A stretch of 40,874 nt of DNA. It comes from CAZUVM01 sp964623885. GTDB lineage: Bacteria > Verrucomicrobiota > Verrucomicrobiia > Limisphaerales > UBA8199. The stretch covers positions 1 to 40,874 of the forward strand of contig CAZUVM010000039.1 in assembly GCA_964623885.1 (NCBI GenBank). The letters run 5' to 3'. Positions 8,427 to 16,355 of the stretch are shown piece by piece. A program made the translations under genes and the position numbers. The notes beneath the pieces are model-generated. The model was not told the DNA's origin and ran no database searches. It saw nothing but the letters and a program-made list of their open reading frames with translations. Position 1 is the stretch's first letter; each line of letters opens with the position of its first letter.

Positions 8427-8513
8427 ATGGGCAATTCTCAACAACAATTTCGACGAAAAGACGCGGCCGACATTTACGGCGGCGGCCTTTCGTTGGAGAG
8501 CGCGTTCGGATGA
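8427..8513 (+). CDS. Possible 28-residue small ORF after hemA
   Basis: The ATG lies 20 bp after the hemA stop and the frame (MGNSQQQFRRKDAADIYGGG...) closes at TGA 8511. The composition is not repeat-like, but there is no homology that I recognise and no clear Shine-Dalgarno sequence. The remaining sequence up to 8589 shows nothing else. It could equally be a chance frame or a gene remnant. Confidence 0.2.
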   Translation: MGNSQQQFRRKDAADIYGGGLSLESAFG

Positions 8514-8589
8514 CGCGTTTCCCGGCGGCATCCCAGCTGGTGCCGCAACCAGTTAGCGACACTAAACACAGCAATAGCACGTGCCACAT

Positions 8590-10917
8590 ATGAAACAGAC
8601 CAAGCCCCCGTTAAGGTTAGCCCAGGCGATCTCCGCCCGAGCGACCGTTACTGGTCCGCCCAGGAACCCTCATCGAACGACCATGCTTATCGCCGGCCTC
8701 ATGTTAGCTGCCGCGATCGGCGCCCAGGCCGCGGCCGTTACACTCAACCCCCGCGTTTACAGCCGGCCGGTGACGCCCACCGACAAGACGATTTACGGAT
8801 TGCCGTCCAGCACCGAAGTGTCCGGCGGCTTGTCCGCGACTGGCATTGGAACTCCGGCCTACCTCGAAGCGCAAGTGAACTTGGCGGTGGCGCCTACAAA
8901 CATTCTGAGCGTGACCTGGGCTTTGACCAGCCGTCCGATTGGCTCGGCGGCGGTGCTGACGAACAGTCCGTTGGGCACCAATGTCCCGATCTACACCCCG
9001 TCCGACGCCATGTACTACCAAATTGTTGGTAGTCGCACCCTGTTGCGCCCGGACATCGGAGGCCAGTACACGGTGACTGCCACGATCACGACGGCCACTT
9101 TTGGGACCACGAACGTGGCGATCACGATTACCGCCGGCACCTACCTGGGTTGGTCTCAGGGCTGTATCGCCTGCCATAGCGGCGGGCTCGGCAGCGCTCC
9201 CAACATGAGCATATGGACCAACACCCTGCATGCGACCAAGTTCAGCCGTAGCATCGATGGCCTCGTCGGTTCCTACAGCCTGAGCTGTGTTTCCTGCCAT
9301 TCCGTCGGCTACGACGCCAACCCGCTCGCCGTAAATGGCGGGTTCGACGACGTCATGACCCAAACCGGCTGGAAATTCCCCACCGTCCTGACCAACGGCA
9401 ATTGGGCCAGCATGCAGACGAACTATCCGGCAGTGGCAAACGTGGCCAACATCCAATGCGAAAACTGCCACGGTCCAGGCAGCACGCACGTCGTTTTCAA
9501 TGGTATTTTGGGCAATACCAACGCGATCGCGATCAACTGGGACGTGGGCAACTGCGGCCAGTGCCATGACGCCTACAGCCATCATATCAAAGTGCCCGAG
9601 TGGAAGAACTCCTCACACGCCGTCGGCGCGACTGTGCCCTCCGGCCCTGGCCGCCAGCAATGCGTGCCCTGCCATACCGCCATGGGCTATGCCTCCCGCG
9701 GCGCGGCCTCCACCAACCTCACGTGGATACCCATTACTTGCGTCGCCTGTCACGACCCGCATGACGCCAGCAAAGAGCATCAGCTCCGCACCACCGGCCC
9801 GGTGGCCATGGGCGACGGCTCGATGGTGGACGGTTACGGCACGGGCGAACTTTGCATGAGCTGCCATCACACCCGCAACGGCGCCGCCACCAACAACGTC
9901 GCCAACTACAAGGCCGGCAAGCCGACCTGGATTGGCGGCTCGAGCTTCGGTCCGCATGACGGCCCGCAAGGCGACCTGTTCCTGGGCATCAACGGCATTA
10001 CTTACGGCAAGAACATCCCCAGCTCGGCGCATCGTGATGCGATTGGCGATGCCTGCGTTACTTGCCATATGCAACCGACGCCCGCGACGACCAATGCGAA
10101 CTTCCTGCTCACCGGCGGCCATACGTTCGCGGTGAAAGCCGTCACGGCCACCAACACCATGGAAATGACCGATGCATGCGCGCAATGCCACGGGCCGATC
10201 ACGAGCTTTGACATGGTCCGGGAAGATTACAATGGCGACGGCGTCATCGAGGGCGTGCAGACGGAAGTACAGCACCTGCTCGACCAGCTATCGACGCTGT
10301 TGCCGCCGAGCACCGCGGTGAAGACCAGCCTCAGCACCACCACCAATTGGTCGATCCAGCAGTTGAACGCCGCCTGGAACTGGCAGTTCGTCAATAACGA
10401 CGGCAGCCATGGCGTGCACAATCTCGCTTATGCGGTCGGCCTGTTGAAAGCGTCGATCACCGACCTGACGGGCGACCCGGCCGGGCTCGGCCCGCGCACG
10501 CCGGCTGACCTCGCGTACTACGCGTGGCAAGTGCAATACTTCGGTTCGGCCACGGCGGCGAATGCCGGCGCGAACGCCACTCCCGCCAACGACGGCGTGC
10601 CCAACTGGTTGAAGTACCAAATGGGCCTCAACCCGTGGGTGGCCGGCACTCCGGGCGTGGACGGCGGCATGGTGTGGACCTCGAGCAAAGCCTTGGGTGG
10701 CAACAGCCCCACCAATACCATCCATATCTATAGCGCGGCGGAAATCACATTCGACACCCAGGCGAACACGAGCTACCAGGTGCAAGCCTGCTCGGCCATG
10801 AACAATGCCTGGCAGAACGTCAGCACCAACATCCCCGGCACAGGCACGGCCGTCAGCTTCCTGACCCCGACCCGCCAGGGGGTGCAGCAGTACTTCAGAG
10901 TCGTTCATACGCCGTAA
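8590..10917 (+). CDS. Secreted nonaheme cytochrome c with C-terminal Verrucomicrobia-type module
   Basis: This 775-residue protein starts at ATG 8590, with a long basic n-region and a signal core near residues 32-48 (MLIAGLMLAAAIGAQAAA). A ~130-residue N-terminal beta domain precedes nine heme motifs between C192 and C530: CIACH, CVSCH, CENCH, CGQCH, CVPCH, CVACH, CMSCH, CVTCH and CAQCH. The hemes resemble the cytochrome c554 style (spaced motifs with HA..F segments). Next come an EF-hand-like loop (DYNGDGVIEG from D546), a GDGSHGVHN-like helical part, a thrombospondin-3-like turn (NDGVPNWLKYQMGLNP) and a final Ig-like domain ending YFRVVHTP. I infer an extracellular or outer-surface electron carrier. 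It has no CXXCK, so enzymatic nitrite reduction is unlikely. A strong terminator follows 32 bp after the stop. Confidence 0.88.
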   Translation: MKQTKPPLRLAQAISARATVTGPPRNPHRTTMLIAGLMLAAAIGAQAAAVTLNPRVYSRPVTPTDKTIYGLPSSTEVSGGLSATGIGTPAYLEAQVNLAVAPTNILSVTWALTSRPIGSAAVLTNSPLGTNVPIYTPSDAMYYQIVGSRTLLRPDIGGQYTVTATITTATFGTTNVAITITAGTYLGWSQGCIACHSGGLGSAPNMSIWTNTLHATKFSRSIDGLVGSYSLSCVSCHSVGYDANPLAVNGGFDDVMTQTGWKFPTVLTNGNWASMQTNYPAVANVANIQCENCHGPGSTHVVFNGILGNTNAIAINWDVGNCGQCHDAYSHHIKVPEWKNSSHAVGATVPSGPGRQQCVPCHTAMGYASRGAASTNLTWIPITCVACHDPHDASKEHQLRTTGPVAMGDGSMVDGYGTGELCMSCHHTRNGAATNNVANYKAGKPTWIGGSSFGPHDGPQGDLFLGINGITYGKNIPSSAHRDAIGDACVTCHMQPTPATTNANFLLTGGHTFAVKAVTATNTMEMTDACAQCHGPITSFDMVREDYNGDGVIEGVQTEVQHLLDQLSTLLPPSTAVKTSLSTTTNWSIQQLNAAWNWQFVNNDGSHGVHNLAYAVGLLKASITDLTGDPAGLGPRTPADLAYYAWQVQYFGSATAANAGANATPANDGVPNWLKYQMGLNPWVAGTPGVDGGMVWTSSKALGGNSPTNTIHIYSAAEITFDTQANTSYQVQACSAMNNAWQNVSTNIPGTGTAVSFLTPTRQGVQQYFRVVHTP

Positions 10918-10949
10918 GGGCGCCAAGATCTGAGAGGGAACCTATCCAA

Positions 10950-10978
10950 CCCCTCCGCGTTCGCGCGGAGGGGTTTTT
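10950..10978 (+). terminator. Rho-independent terminator after the nonaheme gene
   Basis: A perfect 10-bp GC-rich stem (CCCCTCCGCG, 10950-10959, with CGCGGAGGGG, 10964-10973) closes a TTCG tetraloop and is followed directly by five T residues. It should end transcription of the hemA-nonaheme unit. Confidence 0.95.
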
Positions 10979-11241
10979 AATTGTGGGCTGCGCGGGCAGC
11001 TTCCGGCTCCGGCAATCTGGCAGGTCTGCGCCGCCGATTTGGCCGGACGTGGTGGCGCCGTGGATGTTTGAAAATCGGGGAACTGCATGTTTTGAAAAAG
11101 TCTTTTTGGTGCAATTACACGCCAGTAACTGCAATTAGGCGCAATTGCCTGCCGGATACTGGATGCTGGACAGACTGTGTTGCATGTCATCCTGTATGCG
11201 GAGACAAATCGCGTCTCTTTTGGCATCGCAATTTTTGAGCA

Positions 11242-11483
11242 CCTCTCATTAACACCCCGCTTCAGCCGGAACGATTCAATGGAAGGGAGCGCGCCCGCCT
11301 CGGGCGCAGCGGTTGGTGCCCTCGCCAATCGCATCCCCGCTTCGCCATTTCTACTCACTATTTGGTGAGCTTGGGCCAATGACGAACCAGCCGGCGAGGG
11401 CGCCGGTTGGCAGCGCCCGAGGCGGGCGCGCTCACCGAAAACAACTGCATCGTTCGGGCCTGAAGCCAGGTGTTAATGAGAGG
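11242..11483. repeat. 242-bp imperfect inverted repeat, MITE-like
   Basis: The outer arms CCTCTCATTAACACC (11242-11256) and GGTGTTAATGAGAGG (11469-11483) are exact reverse complements and continue with few mismatches for ~34 bases. A perfect internal 21-bp arm pair lies at 11287-11307 and 11412-11432 (GAGCGCGCCCGCCTCGGGCG / CGCCCGAGGCGGGCGCGCTC core). The whole element can fold into one long hairpin and has no coding capacity. No target-site duplication was recognised at the ends. Confidence 0.8.
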
Positions 11484-11671
11484 AGCCGGCCTCCCAAAGT
11501 TGAATATGCCCATCTTCTATCCGAGGCGCATCTTTGCAGGTTGACTATGGCTGTTGCGGACGTACAACTAGCTGCATATGAGGTCCCTTCGCCACAAACT
11601 GGGAGAGGCTGATGAGCGAACCAGTCGTTCGCTCAATAATCGTTGGTCGTTGGAGAAATGCCATCAGCCAT

Positions 11672-11816
11672 CAACCCTGAAAGGGTTGTGGCCGCTCCGG
11701 GACGGAGCGGCGCAACCCCGTTGGGGTAGAAAATAATGTTGCTACCCATGACCCAAGGTAGCGCCGGCTACGCCGTCACAACCCTGGGCTTCGGGACGGA
11801 ATCCCGTTGGGATTCC
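11672..11816. repeat. Hairpin-rich repeat, family D
   Basis: Three clean stem-loops stand in a row: CAACCCT-gaa-AGGGTTG (11672-11688), CCGCTCC-gggac-GGAGCGG (11692-11710) and GGAATCCC-gtt-GGGATTCC (11798-11816). ACCCATGACCCAAGGTAGCG lies between the second and third. I know similar sequences as dispersed intergenic repeats in Verrucomicrobia and Planctomycetes genomes. Whether they are transcribed is unknown. Confidence 0.6.
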
Positions 11817-12004
11817 CGGAGACAGAGCAATGACATGCAATCGAGCCTTGGGCGGCCAACAACCGCATGCTGCGGACCCCACGAGTCCGCGGTGTTTGTC
11901 TTTCAGAGTTCAGCGGCGCGGGGCGGCTGCACTCATCGTTGGGCGCGTCAAAGCCAATGAGTGGCACCAGCAAAAGAGCTGTAGCGACACGGGTCTAAAT
12001 TCTC

Positions 12005-12511
12005 TCACACTTCAAGCGCCAGCGATTTTCCCTTTGCCGGCGGCGGTTGCACCAACTGCGCGAACCCCACAAAGCTTTGCACGAACGAGACTAGATCTTT
12101 GTTGTCGTGGGTTTTGACGAAAAGAAAGTCCGCCCCCAACTCGCACGCTTTCGAAAACAGCCGCACCTCCGGGGAACTGGACAGCACCACCACGCGGATG
12201 TGGCGCAAATGAAGCTGGCCCCGGAGCCACTTGAGGACTTCGAAACCATCCATGCCTGGCAGGTTCAGATCCAGGAACATCAGCTTGGGAAGCGGGTGCT
12301 TTTGACGATCCGCGTACTCTCCGTCGCCAGACAAATACGCAATCGCTCTTTCGCCCGACTCAACAACGCGGATCGGATTGTTGCTGGCTGACGCGGCTGG
12401 ATCGTCGAGGACCGGTTCACGGGGTCCCTGGTCTATCGCAAGCAGCGCGGCGCGCGAACTTACGAGGTGCATTTCTCGCGTGAGAACGGCGGATATGCGC
12501 TTGGGCCGCAA
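12005..12511 (-). pseudogene. Response regulator receiver domain lacking its N-terminus
   Basis: The frame encodes 168 residues. From about NNPIRVVESGERAIAYLSGD onward it matches single-domain receivers of the Rcp1/phytochrome-partner type: LMFLDLNLPGMDG with the phospho-acceptor Asp, VVVLSSS with the conserved Ser, and FLFVKTHDN with the conserved Lys. The first strand and the acidic pair that bind Mg2+ are missing. The ~40 residues in their place read antisense to another degraded frame (12392-12637). Homology therefore stops at about 12382. I infer a recombination junction that removed the 5' end, leaving a probable pseudogene. A chimeric but expressed protein cannot be ruled out. Confidence 0.6.
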
Positions 12512-12637
12512 GTCCGCTTGATCGGCGAGCCGGAAGGCAAATACCTAACACGCAATCAATCGGAGGAGGTCCTGGACGGGCTTGCTAAGCAGATCGCGGG
12601 CAAAGGCTACACGGCTCGCGTGTTATTGTGGAGCTGA
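12392..12637 (+). pseudogene. C-terminal remnant of an unidentified gene
   Basis: After an in-frame TGA at 12389, a frame of 81 codons without ATG reads like real protein (RTYEVHFSRENGGYALGPQV, then LIGEPEGKYLTRNQSEEVLD and a GKGYTARVLLWS end). The amphipathic pattern and codon use resemble a genuine C-terminus. It abuts the point where the receiver homology on the other strand breaks off. I do not recognise the family. Confidence 0.4.
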
Positions 12638-13388
12638 CCGAGGTCAGGTGGAACCGGTCCGCATCGAGCAACGCGGCCGAAACTTTTCAAATGGGTTCCG
12701 GACCTCGTTGAGAACTTCCAAATCGCATGAGTTTTATGTGCATGCTCTCGGTTTATAGTTCCAGAAGGAAGGCGGGAGACATCTGCACACAGAAATTATA
12801 AACGTGGCTTCCGCACCCTATCCAGCGAGGGGACAGTGTTGAGAAATCCAGTCGTCATCAAGCTCCTTGACTAGGTCAAACAATGCCTTCAAACCGGAGG
12901 GCTTTACAAAGCAAGCGCAGCACCCGCGTTTCCTTGCTTCCTTACCGCCGCTGGTCGATCTAGACCTTATGCTTCAGAACTGCTCCAAACTGTCGGCCGG
13001 CTGGTCACTGGTGTACTACGCCTCCAATTTGTTACACTTGGACGTCGAGATTTCGACCTTCAGCCGATAGACCGACCTGGGTGTGTCTAATTGATGGCCG
13101 GTGCGGACCTTATGCGCGGTTCTAATTACAACAATTATAGCCGCTTACGCAGGGCGCTCACCCGGTTGAGGCCATTGGCATGAATCCAGCCGACATTCCA
13201 GGCAGGAAACTGCCCGTGAACTATGCCTTCGACACGCTCTCTGTGACCCTGCGGTTGATACGGATTGAAAGGCAATTGTAGTTGGGCCGCAAGTGGTCCT
13301 CTCTCAAGCCGAAACCCAAATTCCAACAAAATCAATCACCACTACCGAAACTGTTACCAAAAAGCACAAAAACGAAAGGGACCGGCAG
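12638..13388. other. Gene-free stretch before the sulfatase
   Basis: I see no gene on either strand. Short frames at 12867-13070 (+) and 13135-13335 (-) lack family features and ribosome sites. AAAGGG at 13375-13380 sits 8 bases before the sulfatase ATG and is a plausible ribosome-binding site. Confidence 0.5.
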
Positions 13389-15026
13389 ATGAACACCAAA
13401 GGGAAACTAACACTCACGAGATTGGCGACCGCTGCACTCCTCGCTGCTGGCGCACTTGCACCCGCACTTGGTGCAGACAAGAAACCCAATATCGTTGTCA
13501 TCTTCGGCGACGACATCGGGATGTGGAATGTCGGCGCCTACACGCACGGCATGATGGGGCGCACGCCGCATATCGACAGCCTCGCTACCCAGGGTATGCT
13601 TTTCACCGACCATTACGGCCAGCCAAGCTGTACCGCCGGCCGTGCCGCGTTTATCCTCGGCCAAATGCCCATCCGAACCGGCGAAACCACCGTCGGCATC
13701 CCAGGCTCCACGCGCGGAATTCAGAAAACCGACCCCACTCTAGCCGAGGTCCTCAAAAGCCAAGGCTATGCCACGGCGCAATTCGGTAAGAATCATCTGG
13801 GGGATCGCAACGAATTCCTGCCCACTATTCATGGTTTCGATGAATGGTTCGGCAATCTCTATCACCTGAACGCGGAGGAGGAGCCCGAAGAGCTGGATTA
13901 CCCCGGCCAGAAAAACTCCGCTTACAAACAGAAATTCGGGCCACGCGGCGCTCTGCACACCTGGGCCATAGACACTGACGACCCCACCACCGACCCGAAG
14001 TTTGGCCGAGTCGGCAAGCAGAAGATCGAAGACTCCGGACCGCTCACGCGCAAGCGCATGGAGACCTTCGACAAGGAAGTGCTGGATCAAACGCTGGCGT
14101 GGATGGACAAAAACGGCAAGGGCGACAAGCCCTTCTTCGTTTGGTTTAATTCCACCGCCATCCATGTCTGGTCGCACCCGAATCCGAAGTACTTGCAGAT
14201 GGCTGTGGATGAAGGCCGCGCTGAAGAAGACGTCGTGCGTGCGCGCATGCTCGAGCACGATGAACACGTCGGCGCCATCCTCAAAAAGCTCGACGACCTG
14301 GGTGTCGCAAACAACACCATCGTTGTTTACACGACTGACAACGGCAACGAGTTCATGTTCTGGCCGGACGGCGGCTATGCGCCGTTCCGCGGCGAGAAAG
14401 GCACCACCTGGGAAGGCGGTGTGCGCGTCCCCTGCATCATTCGCTGGCCCGGGCACATCCAGCCCGGCAGCGTCGGTAATGGCATTCAGGCGCATGAGGA
14501 TGTTTACGTCACGCTCGCCGCGGCCGCCGGCCTTCCCAACCTCAAGAACGATCTCCTCAAGGGATATAAAATGGGCGACATGACCTACAAAGTCCACCTG
14601 GACGGCTACAACAACCTGGATTACTGGACCGGAAAATCCCCGAAATCCGAACGACGCGAAATTTTCTATTATGACGAGACTGACCTCATGGCGGTTCGCG
14701 TGGATGCGTGGAAGCTGCACATCGGTGTTAAGCATCACGGCGATTGGTTCGACGAGAAATCGTACCCGAGTGTTCCATATGTGGTGAACCTGTTGATGGA
14801 TCCAATGGAAAAGGTGACCCCGGACGCGCCCGGCTTCGAATACGAAGGGCGCAAGTTCTTCGCCTCAAAACTGTGGGCCCCCACCGGCGCCGGCCCGTTT
14901 CTGGCGGCACATCTCAAGAGCCTGGAAGAATACCCGCCCAGCCAGGGCGCCGACACCCTCAGCATGAAGAAGGCCGTTGAAGAGGCCATGAAGAAGCTGG
15001 ACAACCCTCACGGAAGCAGCAACTGA
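13389..15026 (+). CDS. Secreted type I sulfatase (arylsulfatase family)
   Basis: This 545-residue protein starts at ATG 13389, preceded by AAAGGG, with a signal peptide (KLTLTRLATAALLAAGALAP, cleavage near residue 29). The sulfatase core begins with the metal-binding NIVVIFGDDIG (D41, D42). The formylglycine site is C81 in SCTAGRAAF, a C-x-A-x-R variant of the C-x-P-x-R motif that is still compatible with maturation by a formylglycine-generating enzyme. Further family blocks are QFGKNHLGDR, PFFVWFNSTAIHVWSHP, VYTTDNGNE and GTTWEGGVRVPCIIRWPG. It hydrolyses sulfate esters outside the cytoplasm; the substrate cannot be told from the sequence. No maturase is in the window. Confidence 0.93.
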   Translation: MNTKGKLTLTRLATAALLAAGALAPALGADKKPNIVVIFGDDIGMWNVGAYTHGMMGRTPHIDSLATQGMLFTDHYGQPSCTAGRAAFILGQMPIRTGETTVGIPGSTRGIQKTDPTLAEVLKSQGYATAQFGKNHLGDRNEFLPTIHGFDEWFGNLYHLNAEEEPEELDYPGQKNSAYKQKFGPRGALHTWAIDTDDPTTDPKFGRVGKQKIEDSGPLTRKRMETFDKEVLDQTLAWMDKNGKGDKPFFVWFNSTAIHVWSHPNPKYLQMAVDEGRAEEDVVRARMLEHDEHVGAILKKLDDLGVANNTIVVYTTDNGNEFMFWPDGGYAPFRGEKGTTWEGGVRVPCIIRWPGHIQPGSVGNGIQAHEDVYVTLAAAAGLPNLKNDLLKGYKMGDMTYKVHLDGYNNLDYWTGKSPKSERREIFYYDETDLMAVRVDAWKLHIGVKHHGDWFDEKSYPSVPYVVNLLMDPMEKVTPDAPGFEYEGRKFFASKLWAPTGAGPFLAAHLKSLEEYPPSQGADTLSMKKAVEEAMKKLDNPHGSSN

Positions 15027-15063
15027 CGCCTTAATGCTTATCGCCGCGCTTCGCCGAATCGTG

Positions 15064-15984
15064 CTACTGCGCGCCGGCCTTGAGTCGCTGGAGCGCTTCA
15101 ACCTGGGCCTGGGATTTGCCGATGATTTGCTTCAGCAGTTCGGTCTGTTCCTTTTGCAGCTGCAGGATTTGTTGCCGGGCGGTTTCCTGGTCGGGAGCGG
15201 AGTGACTTTTTTCGGCATCGAGATATTTTTGCTGGGCTTCCTTAATGCGCGCGTCCATTTCCAGGCCGGTTCGCTTCAGTTCATCCACGGCTGCCTGGCG
15301 CAGGATGCGCGTGCCGTCTTCCAACGAAACCGTAGCCAGGTTGGGCAGCGCCTTCTTCACTTCCTCCTCGACGTTCGGGTCGATCGGCGGCGGGGCGGTA
15401 GTGGCAGCCGGTTCGCCACTGGCTTCATTCAGCCGGACGATGGCGCGGGACAGGTCGGATTCCAAAGCCGATTCCCACTCGGGCGAGAGCTGCGCCAGGG
15501 TTTCCTTCTTGTCCTTGCGCACGACGGCGATGCCCAGGTAACAAGCGTCGCCTTTGTCCTGGTTAAAGGCTTGGAGTCCGTCCGCCAGAGCGCTGTTGGC
15601 GCTGGCATTGGATGCCGTATCGACTCGAGTCACTTTGACACGCCCTTTGCCTGCTTGTTCGTATTGTGCGAGCAACTGGTTCACGCGTCCCGCAAAGGCG
15701 CGTGTCGAATCGGGAACCGTCGCCGGGTCGAGCAGCGAATAAAAGCGGATCTCGAGGGGCGAGTTGAGGTGTTGCAGGATTTGCCGGGTGCTGTCGGACA
15801 AACCGGCGGGTGCGGCCGGAGACGGCGCCTCAGCCTTCGCGCCGCGGCGATAAAACCACATGGTGCTGAGCCCGAGGCCGAGGCAGAAAAACACCAGGGC
15901 CAGGACGATCAGCCGGGTATTGGCCTGTTGCCGGCTCGCCGAATTGCTCAGCCGAAAAAGCCGGTTCGAGAATGAAAGTTTCAT
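15064..15984 (-). CDS. Membrane-anchored GldG/ABC_transp_aux-like protein with C-terminal coiled coil
   Basis: This 306-residue protein starts at ATG 15984; longer frames run into a repeat. One N-terminal helix (RLIVLALVFFCLGLGLSTMW, residues ~23-43) is followed by a periplasmic domain with the family pattern LNSPLEIRFYSLLDPATVPD and VNQLLAQYEQAGKGRVKVTR. That pattern is typical of the auxiliary component of GldG-type ABC systems. The C-terminal ~110 residues are charged, with heptad-like spacing, and likely form a coiled coil. The usual GldA/GldF ATPase and permease genes are absent here, and the protein is shorter than typical GldG. It converges with the sulfatase (37 bp gap). Function unknown. 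Confidence 0.65.
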   Translation of the reverse strand: MKLSFSNRLFRLSNSASRQQANTRLIVLALVFFCLGLGLSTMWFYRRGAKAEAPSPAAPAGLSDSTRQILQHLNSPLEIRFYSLLDPATVPDSTRAFAGRVNQLLAQYEQAGKGRVKVTRVDTASNASANSALADGLQAFNQDKGDACYLGIAVVRKDKKETLAQLSPEWESALESDLSRAIVRLNEASGEPAATTAPPPIDPNVEEEVKKALPNLATVSLEDGTRILRQAAVDELKRTGLEMDARIKEAQQKYLDAEKSHSAPDQETARQQILQLQKEQTELLKQIIGKSQAQVEALQRLKAGAQ

Positions 15985-16355
15985 TTGAAAAAATAGCGTG
16001 CAGTGGCGCGCCCGAGTTTTCGGATGGTGGCAGTACATTTTTGGGCCGGCGAGGAAAATTGGTAAGCTGTCTGATAACGAAGCCATTTCGGCCTGCGGCC
16101 TTCTTTCGGATTTCGGGATTCGGGCTTCGGATTTTCGCTGCCCGCAAAAGATTGTGTAGCTGGCAAGCTGCCCCTCTTCTTGGTAGCGCGGAAGCAAATA
16201 ACGCAAAGTATCCGACAATATTTGGATAGCTCGCCAGGAGTGCGATGGATACCGTCAAACATGATGTTGGCTTTCTTGTCGATGTCGCAACGCACTCTGG
16301 TTTTTGGTGTTGCGCAAAGTGCGCCGGTTGCCCAGTCTCCCTTGCGCAAGCACCC
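15985..16355. other. Divergent intergenic region with repeat copy
   Basis: This lies between the GldG-like gene (minus) and the second nonaheme gene (plus). It holds the family B repeat copy at 16087-16136 and otherwise no frame that I trust. The promoters of both flanking genes are presumably here, but no clear boxes could be assigned. Confidence 0.45.
16087..16136. repeat. Intergenic repeat, family B, half copy 2
   Basis: CGGCCTGCGGCCTTCTTTCG followed by GATTTCGGGATTCGGGCTTC matches the right half of the element at 3424-3547 almost base for base (CGGCCCTCGGCCTTCTTTCG there). Confidence 0.65.

Larger units (their letters stand above)
10979..12004. other. Gene-free accessory stretch carrying two repeat elements
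   Basis: No frame on either strand has coding character here. The stretch contains the inverted-repeat element at 11242-11483 and the hairpin cluster at 11672-11816 (separate entries). The first 260 bases are moderately AT-rich with several GCAATT(A) words (11109-11146). The last ~170 bases show nothing recognisable. Confidence 0.6.

Noticed and set aside
7036..8589. A 517-codon frame on the minus strand
   Set aside because: It is the antisense shadow of hemA, whose catalytic and NADPH motifs are unambiguous. The peptide is His/Arg-rich with no family features.
8704..9585. A 293-codon minus frame opposite the nonaheme gene
   Set aside because: The plus strand carries ordered heme motifs across the same region; the minus peptide is a composition artefact.
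10942..11379. A 145-codon minus frame after the terminator
   Set aside because: It runs through the terminator and into the inverted-repeat element; the peptide is repeat-derived.
12867..13335. Short frames in the gap before the sulfatase
   Set aside because: They have no ribosome site, no homology I recognise and no codon pattern like the neighbouring genes.
13740..14738. A 332-codon minus frame opposite the sulfatase
   Set aside because: Sulfatase motifs run through the region on the plus strand. The minus frame has no start context or recognised motif.
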